Positions 34,099-48,074 of a stretch of DNA of 64,000 nt are shown here, piece by piece. The stretch's first letter is position 1. Each line of letters begins with the position of its first letter. A model generated the notes under the pieces. The model was not told the DNA's origin. It was given only the letters and a program-made list of their open reading frames with translations, and searched no databases. The position numbers and the translations under genes were made by a program. Origin of the DNA: Phocoena phocoena (lineage: Eukaryota; Chordata; Mammalia; Artiodactyla; Phocoenidae); assembly GCF_963924675.1 (NCBI RefSeq), contig NW_027077452.1, positions 992,001-1,056,000 of the forward strand, read 5' to 3'.

Positions 34099-35845
34099 TT
34101 GGCCAAAAAGGGCGTATGTGTCTTTTCCTGAATTTATTCAGGAAAAAACGCATACGCCCTTTTTGGCCAAGTGCATCATTGTCGATGTTGTGCCTCTTTT
34201 CCTATGCTTTCAGGGCAATTCCAGTCTACACCCTGCAATCGTTTTCCTGAAATTCTGCCCCGCTTTCAAGTCCCCTTCGCAGGCTTACTTCAATATACTT
34301 TTGGAAGGTAGCTGTCATTTATAACTCTGCAGGTTTGTGAAAAACAGTGCCCCTGAGCTCCTTTCTTCAACTCGCTTTCTTGTGAGCTGGGCTCAAAACC
34401 GCAGGATTGCTTCAGGCACTAATCTGTTTCCAGCAGGGCACGCTGAGCCTTTGGTTAATTCCTCTTCCTGGTGGGAAATGAGCGTTACATTTGCCCGTGC
34501 AGACACCTACAGCTAGTCTCTCATTGGTTCTCCCTATTCCTGTTCATCTTGCACAGAAATGGCAAGCTGTGCCAAACAGGAGGTTAAAGGCACTGACTCT
34601 CCAAGCGGGGAGAGTGTTAGTAAAGCATCTGGAATGGTGAACCCGAGGACCAGGATACGAAAACTGAGATGCATTTTAAATCGTTTCCCAATCACACGGT
34701 GGACGATACTCTGGGTTTCCCATGCATGTTTTAGCTGGAGGAAGAATCCCTTGAACCTGGAGAGTTGGGACCCATGGAATGGGTACCATGCAGTATGACT
34801 TCAAAGGGTCTGCATTTGCTTACCGAAACTCACCAATGCTATCAGCCTGAAGTGTCCAGCCTAATGTCTCAACCAGCTCTGGATGTAGATGTGGTCAATC
34901 ACGGTTGCATCACATGCCCTGAGTGAATTATTTAAGAATTGCTCCCTATTTCACTGTCTTTGTGTTTTGGTTTCGAAATTTATTTGGATAATGGGATTTA
35001 TCGGATTTTCACTGCTGCGTTTATGCCGCTGTACACACGCTTAATTCTCTTACGGAGACATATAAATCCATGGGTTATAAGATTCTTCCTAGTCAGGTAT
35101 ATTCCTAGGCGTTGAATATGTTGTGTTGAGTCCATTTCGTTGAGCAAGGAGTAGGTCTTGTCTATTACATATTTGGCTTATGGAAAGTTATCTGTGCTAA
35201 TTTCAGTCTCTGGTTTTATGCAGCACCCCAACGCACCTTTCCCCATAAGCAAGCACTAGTTGGTTTTCTAAATTTGAGACCCTGTTCTGTTTTGTAATTC
35301 AGTTCATGTGTAGTCAAGTTTACATTCCGTGTATTAGTGATATCTTATGATGTTTCTTTTTCTGTGTGACGTAGTTCACGTAGAATCACCGTACCTGCAT
35401 CCACTCACTATGCCGCTACGGGCCTGATGACACAGATTTCATTGCTGAGTGATATTGCATTGTACGTACGTGCCACAACTTCTTTATCCATTTTTTGCTT
35501 TCTGGGATATTTACCTGATACTGTAGACGAGCTTCTTGTGAACACAGCCGTCCCAAATATTGGGGTGGCTGTCTGTTTTTGATTTAAACTTCCATAAGCT
35601 ATAGGACCATAAGTGGAAGTGCCATAGGCTGTGTTGCTTTATTTCTTACGTGTTTCAGGAAACACCATACACTTCTCCAGGGTGGCTGCTGGCAATTTAC
35701 ATCCTGCCAATCAGCATAACAAGGCTCCCTGTTCTCCATATCCTGTCCTACCTTTCTGGATTTTACACTTTTTTCAGATGGCCCTTTTGCCCGGGGGGCA
35801 GTGAGACTTCATTGTAGTGCAGATTTCCTTTACAGGCTTGCTTGG
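34099..35845 (+). repeat. Satellite unit U12 (type D, duplicated as U17)
   Basis: The palindrome left arm is altered ('gtatgtgtcttttcc', 'gaatttattc'). Others are 'gtcgatgttgtgcc', 'tctacaccctgc', 'gaaaaacagtg', 'gaaatggcaag', 'gggttataag' and 'atgttgtgttg'. Confidence 0.95.
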
Positions 35846-37592
35846 TTGGCCAAAAAGGGCGTATGCGTTTTTTCCTGAATATATTCAGGAAAAAACGCAT
35901 ACGCCCTTTTTGGCCAAGTGCATCATTGTCGACCTTCTGCCTCTTTTCCTATGCTTTCAGGGCAATTCCAGTCTACCCCCTGCAATCGTTTTCCTGAAAT
36001 TCTGCCCCGCTTTCAAGTCCCCTTCGCAGGCTTACTTCAATATATTTTTGGAGGATAGCTGTCATTTATAACTCTGCATGTTTGTGAATTACATTGCCCC
36101 TGAGCTCCTTCCTTCAACTCGCTTTCTTGTGAGCTGGGCACAAAACCGCAGGATTGCTTCAGGCACTAATCTGTTTCCGGCAGGGCACGCTGAGCCTTTG
36201 GTTAATTCCTCTTCCTGGTGGGAAATGAGCATTACATTTGCCCCTGCAGACACCTACAGCTAGTCTCTCATTGGTTCTCCCTATTCCTGTTCATCTGGCA
36301 CAGAAATTGCAAGCTGTGCCAAAGAGGAGGTTAAAGGCACTGACTCTCCAAGCGGGGAGAGTGTTAGTAAAGCATCTGGAATGGTGAACCCGAGGAACAG
36401 GATACGAAAAATGAGATGCATTTTAAATCGTTTCCCAATCACACGGTGGACGATACTCTGGGTTTCCCATGCATGTTTTAGCTGGAGGAAGAATCCCTTG
36501 AACCTGGAGAGTTGGGAGCCTTGGAATAGGTACCATGCAGTATGACTTCAAAGGGTCTGCATTTGCTCACCGAAACTCACCAATGCTATCAGCCTGAAGT
36601 GTCCAGCCTTATGTCTCAACCAGCTCTGGGTGTAGATGTGTTAAATCTAGGTTGCATCACATGCCCTGAGTGAATTATTTAAGAATTGCTCTCTATTTCA
36701 CTGTCTTTGTGTTTTGTTTTTGAAATTTATTTTGATAATGGGATTTATCGGATTTTCACTGCTGCGTTTATGCCACTGTGCACACGCTTAATTCTCTTAA
36801 GGAGACATATAAATCCATGGGTTTTAAGATTCTTCCTAGTCAGGTATATTCCTAGGCGTTGAATATGTGGTGTTGAGTCCATTTCGTAGAGCAAAGAGTA
36901 GGTCTAGTCTGTTACATAGTTGGCTTATGGAATGTTATCTGTGCTAATTTCAGTCTTTGGTTTTATGCAGCACCCCAAGGCACCTTTCCCCATAAGCAAG
37001 CACTAGTTGGTTTTCTAAATTTGAGACCCTGTTCTGTTTTGTAATTCAGTTCATGTGTAGTCAAGTTTACATTCCGTGTATTAGTGATATCTTATGATGT
37101 TTCTTTTTCTGTGTGACGTAGTTCACGTAGAATCACCGTACCTGCATCCACTCACTATGCCGCTACGGGCCTGATGACACAGATTTCATTGCTGAGTGAT
37201 ATTGCATTGCACGTACGTGCCACAACTTCTTTATCCATTTTTTGCTTTCTGGGATATTTACCTGGTACTGTAGACGAGCTTCTTGGGAACACGGCCGTCC
37301 CAAACTTTGGGGTGGCTGTCTGTTTTTGATTTTAATTTCCGTAAGCTATAGGACCATAAGTGGAAGTGCCATAGGCTGTGTTGCTTTGTTTCTTACGTGT
37401 TTCAGGAAACACCATACACTTCTCCAGGGTGGCTGCTGGCAATTTACATCCTGCCAATCAGCATAACAAGGCTCCCTGTTCTCCATATCCTGTCCTACCT
37501 TTCTGGATTTTACACTTTATTCAGATGGCCCTTTTGCCCCAGGGGCAGTGAGATTTCATTGTAGTGCAGATTTCCTTTACAGGCTTGCTTGG
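35846..37592 (+). repeat. Satellite unit U13 (type B, copy of U8)
   Basis: Matches U8 including 'gtcgaccttctgcc' and 'tgccactgtgcacacg'; differs at 37,451 (catcctgcc). Confidence 0.95.
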
Positions 37593-39339
37593 TTGGCCAA
37601 AAAGGGCGTATGCGTTTTTTCCTGAATATATTCAGGAAAAAACGCATACGCCCTTTTTGGCCAAGTGCATCATTGTCGACGTTGTGCCTCTTTTCCTATG
37701 CTTTCAGGGCAATTCCAGTCTACCCCCTGCAATCGTTTTCCTGAAATACTGCCCCGCTTTCAAGTCCCCTTCGCAGGCTTACTTCAATATACTTTTGGAA
37801 GGTAGCTGTCATTTATAACTCTGCAGGTTTGTGAAATACAGTGCCCCTGAGCTCCTTTCTTCAACTCGCTTTCTTGTGAGCTGGGCACAAAACTGCAGGA
37901 TTGCTTCAGGCCCTAATCTGTTTCCGGCAGGGCACGCTGAGCCTTTGGTTAATTCCTCTTCCTGGTGGGAAATGAGCGTTACATTTGCCCGTGCAGACAC
38001 CTATAGCTAGTCTCTCATTGGTTCTCCCTATTCCTGTTCATCTTGCACAGAAATTGTAAGCTGTGCCAAACAGGAGGTTAAAGGCACTGACTCTCCAAGC
38101 GGGGAGAGTGTTAGTAAAGCATCTGGAATGGTGAACCCGAGGACCAGGGTACGAAAACTGAGATGCATTTTAAATCGTTTCCCAATCACACGTTGGACCA
38201 TACTGTGGGTTTCCCATGCATGTTTTAGCTGGAGGAAGAATCCCTTGAACCTGGAGAGTTGGGAGCCATGGAATAGGTACCATGCAGTATGACTTCAAAG
38301 GGTCTGCATTTGCTCACCGAAACTCACCAATGCTATCAGCCTGAAGTGTCCAGCCTTATGTCTCAACCAGCTCTGGGTGTAGATTTGTTAAATCCAGGTT
38401 GCATCACATGCCCTGAGTGAATTATTTAAGAATTGCTCTCTATTTCACTGTCTTTGTGTTTTGTTTTTGAAATTTATTTTGATAATGGGATTTATCGGAT
38501 TTTCACTGCTGCGTTTATGCCGCTGTACACACGCTTAATTCTCTTACGGAGACAGATAAATCCATGGGTTTTAAGATTCTTCCTAGTCAGGTATATTCCT
38601 AGGCGTTGAATATGTGGTGTTGAGTCCATTTCGTTGAGCAAGGAGTAGGTCTAGTCTGTTACATATTTGGCTTATGGAATCTTATCTGTGCTAATTTCAG
38701 TCTCTGGTTTTATGCAGCACCCCAAGGCACCTTTCCCCATAAGCAAGCACTAGTTGGTTTTCTAAATTTGAGACCCTGTTCTGTTTTGTAATTCAGTTCA
38801 TGTGTAGTCAAGTTTACATTCCGTGTATTAGTGATATCTTATGATGTTTCTTTTTCTGTGTGACGTAGTTCACGTAGAATCACCGTACCTGCATCCACTC
38901 ACTATGCCGCTACGGGCCTGATGACACAGATTTCATTGCTGAGTGATATTGCATTGCACGTACGTGCCACAAATTCTTTATCCATTTTTTGCTTTCTGGG
39001 ATATTTACCTGGTACTCTAGACGAGCTTCTTGGGAACACAGCCGTCCCAAAGTTTGGGGTGGCTGTCTGTTTTTGATTTTAATTTCCGTAAGCTCTAGGA
39101 CCATAAGTGCAATTGCCATAGGCTGTGTTGCTTTGTTTCTTTCGTGTTTCAGGAAACACCATACACTTCTCCAGGGTGGCTGCTGGCAATTTACATCCTG
39201 CCAATCAGCATAACAAGGCTCCCTGTTCTCCATATCCTGTCCTACCTTTCTGGATTTTACAGTTTTTTCAGATGGCCCTTTTGCCCCGGGGGCAGTGAGA
39301 TTTCATTGTAGTGCAGATTTCCTTTACAGGCTTGCTTGG
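37593..39339 (+). repeat. Satellite unit U14 (type A, copy of U9)
   Basis: Matches U9, including 'cacaaattcttt' and 'gtactctagacg'; differs at 38,385 ('gtagatttgtt' instead of 'gtagatgtgtt'). Confidence 0.95.
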
Positions 39340-41086
39340 TTGGCCAAAAAGGGCGTATGCGTTTTTTCCTGAATATATTCAGGAAAAAACGCATACGCCC
39401 TTTTTGGCCAAGTGCATCATTGTCGACGTTGTGCCTCTTTTCCTATGCTTTCAGGGCAATTCCAGTCTACCCCCTGCAATCGTTTTCCTGAAATTCTGCC
39501 CCGCTTTCAAGTCCCCTTCGCAGGCTTACTTCAATATACTTTTGGAAGATAGCTGTCATTTATAACTCTGCAGGTTTGTGAAATACAGTGCCCCTGAGCT
39601 CCTTTCTTCAACTCGCTTTCTTGTGAGCTGGGCACAAAACCGCAGGATTGCTTCAGGCACTAATCTGTTTCCAGCAGGGCACGCTGAGCCTTTGGTTAAT
39701 TCCTCTTCCTGGTGGGAAATTAGCGTTACATTTGCCCGTGCAGACACCTACAGCTAGTCTCTCATTGGTTCTCCCTATTCCTGTTCCTCTTGCACAGAAA
39801 TAGCAAGCTGTGCCAAACAGGAGGTTAAAGGCACTGACTCTCCAAGCGGGGAGAGTGTTAGTAAAGCATCTGGAATGGTGAACCCGAGGACCAGGATACG
39901 AAAACTGAGATGCATTTTAAATCGTTTCCCAATCACACGGTGGACGATACTCTGGGTTTCCCATGCATGTTTTAGCTGGAGGAAGAATCCCTTGAACCTG
40001 GAGAGTTGGGACCCATGGAATGGGTACCATGCAGTATGACTTCAAAGGGTCTGCATTTGCTTACCGAAACTCACCAATGCTATCAGCCTGAAGTGTCCAG
40101 CCTAATGTCTCAACCAGCTCTGGATGTAGATGTGGTCAATCACGGTTGCATCACATGTCCTGAGTGAATTATTTAAGAATTGCTCCCTATTTCACTGTCT
40201 TTGTGTTTTGGTTTCGAAATTTATTTGGATAATGGGATTTATCGGATTTTCACTGCTGCGTTTATGCCGCTGTACACACGCTTAATTCTCTTACGGAGAC
40301 ATATAAATCCATGGGTTTTAAGATTCTTCCTAGTCAGGTATATTCCTAGGCGTTGAATATGTGGTGTTGAGTCCATTTCGTTGAGCAAGGAGTAGGTCTT
40401 GTCTATTACATATTTGGCTTATGGAAAGTTATCTGTGCTAATTTCAGTCTCTGGTTTTATGCAGCACCCCAACGCACCTTTCCCCATAAGCAAGCACTAG
40501 CTGGTTTTCTAAATTTGAGACCCTGTTCTGTTTTGTAATTCAGTTCATGTGTAGTCAAGTTTACATTCCGTGTATTAGTGATATCTTATGATGTTTCTTT
40601 TTCTGTGTGACGTAGTTCACGTAGAATCACCGTACCTGCATCCACTCACTATGCCGCTACGGGCCTGATGACACAGATTTCATTGCTGAGTGATATTGCA
40701 TTGTACGTACGTGCCACAACTTCTTTATCCATTTTTTGCTTTCTGGGATATTTACCTGATACTGTAGACGAGCTTCTTGTGAACACAGCCGTCCCAAATA
40801 TTGGGGTGGCTGTCTGTTTTTGATTTAAACTTCCATAAGCTATAGGACCATAAGTGGAAGTGCCATAGGCTGTGTTGTTTTATTTCTTACGTGTTTCAGG
40901 AAACACCATACACTTCTCCAGGGTGGCTGCTGGCAATTTACATCCTGCCAATCAGCATAACAAGGCTCCCTGTTCTCCATATCCTGTCCTACCTTTCTGG
41001 ATTTTACACTTTTTTCAGATGGCCCTTTTGCCCGGGGGGCAGGGAGACTTCATTGTAGTGCAGATTTCCTTTACAGGCTTGCTTGG
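39340..41086 (+). repeat. Satellite unit U15 (type C, copy of U10)
   Basis: Shares all noted U10 variants, including 'agaaatagcaag', 'cacatgtcctg' and 'actagctgg'. No difference seen by eye. Confidence 0.95.
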
Positions 41087-42833
41087 TTGGCCAAAAAGGG
41101 CGTATGCGTTTTTTCCTGAATATATTCAGGAAAAAACGCATACGCCCTTTTTGGCCAAGTGCATCATTGTCGACGTTCTGCCTCTTTTCCTATGCTTTCA
41201 GGGCAATTCCAGTCTACCCCCTGCAATCGTTTTCCTGAAATTCTGCCCCGCTTTCAAGTCCCCTTCGCAGGTTTACTTCAATATATTTTTGGAGGATAGC
41301 TGTCATTTATAACTCTGCAGGTTTGTGAATTACATTGCCCCTGAGCTCCTTTCTTCAACTCGCTTTCTTGTGAGCTGGGCACAAAACCGCAGGATTGCTT
41401 CAGGCACTAATCTGTTTCCGGCAGGGCATGCTGAGCCTTTGGTTAATTCCTCTTCCTGGTGGGAAATGAGCATTACATTTGCCCCTGCAGACACCTACAG
41501 CTAGTCTCTCATTGGTTCTCCCTATTCCTGTTCATCTGGCACAGAAATTGCAAGCTGTGCCAAAGAGGAGGTTAAAGGCACTGACTCTCCAAGCGGGGAG
41601 AGTGTTAGTAAAGCATCTGGAATGGTGAACCCGAGGAACAGGATACGAAAACTGAGATGCATTTTAAATCGTTTCCCAATCACACGGTGGACGATACTCT
41701 GGGTTTCCCATGCATGTTTTAGCTGGAGGAAGAATCCCTTGAACCTGGAGAATTGGGACCCATGGAATGGGTACCATGCAGTATGACTTCAAAGGGTCTG
41801 CATTTGCTCACCGAAACCCACCAATGCTATCAGCCTGAAGTGTCCAGCCTTATGTCTCAACCAGCTCTGGGTGTAGATGTGGTCATTCCCGGTTGCATCA
41901 CATGCCCTGAGTGAATTATTTAAGAATTGCTCTCTATTTCACTGTCTTTGTGTTTTGTTTTCTAAATTAATTTGGATAATGGGATTTATCGGATTTTCAC
42001 TGCTGCGTTTCGGCCGCTGTACACACGCTTGATTCTCTTATGGAGACATATAAATCCATGGGTTTTAAGATTCTTCCTAGTCAGGTATATTCCTAGGCGT
42101 TGAATATGTGGTGTTGAGTCCATTTCGTTGAGCAAGGAGTAGGTCTTGTCTATTACATATTTGGCTCATGGAATGTTATCTGTGCTAATTTCAGTCTCTC
42201 GTTTTATGCAGCACCCCAAGGCACCTTTCCCCATAAGCAAACACTAGTTGGTTTTCTAAATTTGCAACCCTGTTCTGTTTTGTAATTCAGTTCATGTGTA
42301 GTCAAGTTTACATTCCGTGTATTAGTGATATCTTATGATGTTTCTTTTTCTGTGTGACGTAGTTCACGTAGAATCACCGTACCTGCATCCACTCACTATG
42401 CCGCTACGGGCCTGATGACACAGATTTCATTGCTGAGTGATATTGCATTGTACGTACGTGCCACAACTTCTTTATCCATTTTTTGCTTTCTGGGATATTT
42501 ACCTGATACTGTAGACGAGCTTCTTGTGAACACAGCCGTCCCAAATATTGGGGTGGCTGTCTGTTTTTGATTTTAATTTCCGTAAGCTCTAGGACCATAA
42601 GTGCAATTGCCATAGGCTGTGTTGCTTTGTTTCTTACGTGTTTCAGGAAACACCATACACATCTCCAGGGTGGCTGCTGGCAATTTACATCCTGCCAATC
42701 AGCATAACAAGGCTCCCTGTTCTCCATATCCTGTCCTACCTTTCTGGATTTTACACTTTTTTCAGATGGCCCTTTTGCCCGGGGGGCAGTGAGATTTCAT
42801 TGTAGTGCAGATTTCCTTTACAGGCTTGCTTGG
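41087..42833 (+). repeat. Satellite unit U16 (type B', copy of U11)
   Basis: Shares 'aaattaatttgg', 'tctctcgtt' and 'gggcatgctgag' with U11; no difference seen by eye. Confidence 0.95.
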
Positions 42834-44580
42834 TTGGCCAAAAAGGGCGTATGTGTCTTTTCCTGAATTTATTCAGGAAAAAACGCATACGCCCTTTTTG
42901 GCCAAGTGCATCATTGTCGATGTTGTGCCTCTTTTCCTATGCTTTCAGGGCAATTCCAGTCTACACCCTGCAATCGTTTTCCTGAAATTCTGCCCCGCTT
43001 TCAAGTCCCCTTCGCAGGCTTACTTCAATATACTTTTGGAAGGTAGCTGTCATTTATAACTCTGCAGGTTTGTGAAAAACAGTGCCCCTGAGCTCCTTTC
43101 TTCAACTCGCTTTCTTGTGAGCTGGGCTCAAAACCGCAGGATTGCTTCAGGCACTAATCTGTTTCCAGCAGGGCACGCTGAGCCTTTGGTTAATTCCTCT
43201 TCCTGGTGGGAAATGAGCGTTACATTTGCCCGTGCAGACACCTACAGCTAGTCTCTCATTGGTTCTCCCTATTCCTGTTCATCTTGCACAGAAATGGCAA
43301 GCTGTGCCAAACAGGAGGTTAAAGGCACTGACTCTCCAAGCGGGGAGAGTGTTAGTAAAGCATCTGGAATGGTGAACCCGAGGACCAGGATACGAAAACT
43401 GAGATGCATTTTAAATCGTTTCCCAATCACACGGTGGACGATACTCTGGGTTTCCCATGCATGTTTTAGCTGGAGGAAGAATCCCTTGAACCTGGAGAGT
43501 TGGGACCCATGGAATGGGTACCATGCAGTATGACTTCAAAGGGTCTGCATTTGCTTACCGAAACTCACCAATGCTATCAGCCTGAAGTGTCCAGCCTAAT
43601 GTCTCAACCAGCTCTGGATGTAGATGTGGTCAATCACGGTTGCATCACATGCCCTGAGTGAATTATTTAAGAATTGCTCCCTATTTCACTGTCTTTGTGT
43701 TTTGGTTTCGAAATTTATTTGGATAATGGGATTTATCGGATTTTCACTGCTGCGTTTATGCCGCTGTACACACGCTTAATTCTCTTACGGAGACATATAA
43801 ATCCATGGGTTATAAGATTCTTCCTAGTCAGGTATATTCCTAGGCGTTGAATATGTTGTGTTGAGTCCATTTCGTTGAGCAAGGAGTAGGTCTTGTCTAT
43901 TACATATTTGGCTTATGGAAAGTTATCTGTGCTAATTTCAGTCTCTGGTTTTATGCAGCACCCCAACGCACCTTTCCCCATAAGCAAGCACTAGTTGGTT
44001 TTCTAAATTTGAGACCCTGTTCTGTTTTGTAATTCAGTTCATGTGTAGTCAAGTTTACATTCCGTGTATTAGTGATATCTTATGATGTTTCTTTTTCTGT
44101 GTGACGTAGTTCACGTAGAATCACCGTACCTGCATCCACTCACTATGCCGCTACGGGCCTGATGACACAGATTTCATTGCTGAGTGATATTGCATTGTAC
44201 GTACGTGCCACAACTTCTTTATCCATTTTTTGCTTTCTGGGATATTTACCTGATACTGTAGACGAGCTTCTTGTGAACACAGCCGTCCCAAATATTGGGG
44301 TGGCTGTCTGTTTTTGATTTAAACTTCCATAAGCTATAGGACCATAAGTGGAAGTGCCATAGGCTGTGTTGTTTTATTTCTTACGTGTTTCAGGAAACAC
44401 CATACACTTCTCCAGGGTGGCTGCTGGCAATTTACATCCTGCCAATCAGCATAACAAGGCTCCCTGTTCTCCATATCCTGTCCTACCTTTCTGGATTTTA
44501 CACTTTTTTCAGATGGCCCTTTTGCCCGGGGGGCAGGGAGACTTCATTTTAGTGCAGATTTCCTTTACAGGCTTGCTTGG
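42834..44580 (+). repeat. Satellite unit U17 (type D, copy of U12 in its first part)
   Basis: Matches U12 to about 43,854, then changes: the end has 'gttgttttatttc' and 'cattttagtg' where U12 has 'gttgctttatttc' and 'cattgtagtg'. Confidence 0.95.
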
Positions 44581-46327
44581 TTGGCCAAAAAGGGCGTATG
44601 CGTTTTTTCCTGAATATATTCAGGAAAAAACGCATACGCCCTTTTTGGCCAAGTGCATCATTGTCGACGTTCTGCCTCTTTTCCTATGCTTTCAGGGCAA
44701 TTCCAGTCTACCCCCTGCAATCGTTTTCCTGAAATTCTGCCCCGCTTTCAAGTCCCCTTCGCAGGTTTACTTCAATATATTTTTGGAGGATAGCTGTCAT
44801 TTATAACTCTGCAGGTTTGTGAATTACATTGCCCCTGAGCTCCTTTCTTCAACTCGCTTTCTTGTGAGCTGGGCACAAAACCGCAGGATTGCTTCAGGCA
44901 CTAATCTGTTTCCGGCAGGGCACGCTGAGCCTTTGGTTAATTCCTCTTCCTGGTGGGAAATGAGCATTACATTTGCCCCTGCAGACACCTACAGCTAGTC
45001 TCTCATTGGTTCTCCCTATTCCTGTTCATCTGGCACAGAAATTGCAAGCTGTGCCAAAGAGGAGGTTAAAGGCACTGACTCTCCAAGCGGGGAGAGTGTT
45101 AGTAAAGCATCTGGAATGGTGAACCCGAGGAACAGGATACGAAAACTGAGATGCATTTTAAATCGTTTCCCAATCACACGGTGGACGATACTCTGGGTTT
45201 CCCATGCATGTTTTAGCTGGAGGAAGAATCCCTTGAACCTGGAGAATTGGGACCCATGGAATGGGTACCATGCAGTATGACTTCAAAGGGTCTGCATTTG
45301 CTCACCGAAACCCACCAATGCTATCAGCCTGAAGTGTCCAGCCTTATGTCTCAACCAGCTCTGGGTGTAGATGTGGTCATTCCCGGTTGCATCACATGCC
45401 CTGAGTGAATTATTTAAGAATTGCTCTCTATTTCACTGTCTTTGTGTTTTGTTTTCTAAATTTATTTGGATAATGGGATTTATCGGATTTTCACTGCTGC
45501 GTTTCGGCCGCTGTACACACGCTTGATTCTCTTACGGAGACATATAAATCCATGGGTTTTAAGATTCTTCCTAGTCAGGTATATTCCTAGGCGTTGAATA
45601 TGTGGTGTTGAGTCCATTTCGTTGAGCAAGGAGTAGGTCTTGTCTATTACATATTTGGCTCATGGAATGTTATCTGTGCTAATTTCAGTCTCTGGTTTTA
45701 TGCAGCACCCCAAGGCACCTTTCCCCATAAGCAAACACTAGTTGGTTTTCTAAATTTGCAACCCTGTTCTGTTTTGTAATTCAGTTCATGTGTAGTCAAG
45801 TTTACATTTCGTGTATTAGTGATATCTTATGATGTTTCTTTTCCTGTGTGACGTAGTTCACGTAGAATCACCGTACCTGCATCCACTCACTATGCCGCTA
45901 TGGGCCTGATGACACAGATTTCATTGCTGAGTGATATTGCATTGCACGTACGTGACACAACTTCTTTATCCATTTTTTGCTTTCTGGGATACCTACCTGG
46001 TACTGTAGACGAGCTTCTTGGGAACACAGCCGTCCCAAACTTTGGGGTGGCTCTCTGTTTTTGATTTTAATTTCCCTAAGCAATAGGACCATAAGTGCAA
46101 TTGCCATAGGCTGTGTTGCTTTATTTCTTACGTGTTTCAGGAAACACCATACACTTCTCCAGGGTGGCTGCTGGCAATTTACATCCTGCCAATCAGCATA
46201 ACAAGGCTCCCTGTTCTCCATATCCTGTCCTACGTTTCTGGATTTTACACTTTTTTCAGATGGCCCTTTTGCCCGGGCGGCAGTGAGATTTCATTGTAGT
46301 GCAGATTTCCTTTACAGGCTTGCTTGG
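44581..46327 (+). repeat. Satellite unit U18 (type B')
   Basis: B' start with 'tctaaatttatttgg', then an end seen also in U26 and U28: 'acatttcgtg', 'ttttcctgtg', 'gctatgggcc', 'gtggctctctg', 'ccctaagcaatagg', 'cccgggcggcag'. Private: 'gtgacacaac', 'gatacctacc'. Confidence 0.95.
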
Positions 46328-48074
46328 TTGGCCAAAAAGGGCGTATGCGTTTTTTCCTGAATATATTCAGGAATAAACGCATACGCCCTTTTTGGCCAAG
46401 TGCATCATTGTCGACGTTGTGCCTCTTTTCCTATGCTTTCAGGGCAATTCCAGTCTACCCCCTGCAATCATTTTCCTGAAATTCTGCCCCTCTTTCAAGT
46501 CCCCTTCGCAGGCTTACTTCAATATACTTTTGGAAGATAGCTGTCATTTATAACTCTGCAGGTTTGTGAAATACAGTGCCCCTGAGCTCCTTTCTTCAAC
46601 TCGCTTTCTTGTGAGCTGGGCTCAAAACCGCAGGATTGCTTCAGGCACCAATCTGTTTCCAGCAGGGCACGCTGAGCCTTTGGTTAATTCCTCTTCCTGG
46701 TGGGAAATGAGCGTTACATTTGCCCGTGCAGACACCTATAGCTAGTCTCTCATTGGTTCTCCCTATTCCTGTTCATCTTGCACAGAAATTGCAAGCTGTG
46801 CCAAAGAGGAGGTTAAAGGCACTGACTCTCCAAGCGGGGAGAGTGTTAGTAAAGCATCTGGAATGGTGAACCCGAGGACCAGGATACGAAAACTGAGATG
46901 CATTTTAAATCGTTTCCCAATCACACGGTGGACGATACTCTGGGTTTCCCATGCATGTTTTAGCTGGAGGAAGAATCCCTTGAACCTGGAGAGTTGGGAC
47001 CCATGGAATGGGTACCATGCAGTATGACTTCAAAGGGTCTGCATTTGCTCACCGAAACTCACCAATGCTATCAGCCTGAAGTGTCCAGCCTTATGTCTCA
47101 ACCAGCTCTGGGTGTAGATGTGGTTAATCACGGTTGCATCACATGCCCTGAGTGAATTATTTAAGAATTGCTCCCTATTTCACTGTCTTTGTGTTTTGGT
47201 TTCGAAATTTATTTGGATAATGGGATTTATCGGATTTTCACTGCTGCGTTTATGCCGCTGTACACACGCTTAATTCTCTTACGGAGACATATAAATCCAT
47301 GGGTTATAAGATTCTTCCTAGTCAGGTATATTCCTAGGCGTTGAATATGTGGTGTTGAGTCCATTTCGTTGAGCAAGGAGTAGGTCTTTTCTATTACATA
47401 TTTGGCTTATGGAAAGTTATCTGTGCTAATTTCAGTCTCTGGTTTTATGCAGCACCCCAACGCACCTTTCCCCATAAGCAAGCACTAGTTGGTTTTCTAA
47501 ATTTGAGACCCTGTTCTGTTTTGTAATTCAGTTCATGTGTAGTCAAGTTTACATTCCGTGTATTAGTGATATCTTATGATGTTTCTTTTTCTGTGTGACG
47601 TAGTTCACGTAGAATCACCGTACCTGCATCCACTCACTATGCCGCTACGGGCCTGATGACACAGATTTCATTGCTGAGTGATATTGCATTGTACGTACGT
47701 GCCACAACTTCTTTATCCATTTTTTGCTTTCTGGGATATTTACCTGATACTGTAGACGAGCTTCTTGTGAACACAGCCGTCCCAAATATTGGGGTGGCTG
47801 TCTGTTTTTGATTTAAACTTCCATAAGCTATAGGACCATAAGTGGAAGTGCCATAGGCTGTGTTGCTTTATTTCTTACGTGTTTCAGGAAACACCATACA
47901 CTTTTCCAGGGTGGCTGCTGGCAATTTACATCCTGCCAATCAGCATAACAAGGCTCCCTGTTCTCCATATCCTGTCCTACCTTTCTGGATTTTACACTTT
48001 TTTCAGATGGCCCTTTTGCCCGGGGGGCAGTGAGACTTCATTGTAGTGCAGATTTCCTTTACAGGCTTGCTTGG
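46328..48074 (+). repeat. Satellite unit U19 (type E)
   Basis: Type E: 'cccctctttc', 'gcaccaatctg'. The palindrome has one change (ggaataaacgc). Others are 'aatcattttcc', 'gggttataag', 'ggtcttttctatt' and 'cacttttccaggg'. Confidence 0.95.

Larger units (their letters stand above)
26385..43854. repeat. Tandem duplication of 8,735 bp (five satellite units each)
   Basis: Bases 26,385-35,119 and 35,120-43,854 are two copies in direct order. Private variants of the five units (gtcgacctt, cacaaattc, gtactctagacg, aaattaattt, tctctcgtt, gaaaaacag) recur exactly 8,735 bases later. Reading by eye I found two differences: 28,716 a against 37,451 c, and 29,650 g against 38,385 t. The left limit is set by 'agatacttcc' and 'atgtggtg' at 26,34x-26,385, which differ from 'gggttataag' and 'atgttgtg' at the matching places. 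Confidence 0.92.
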
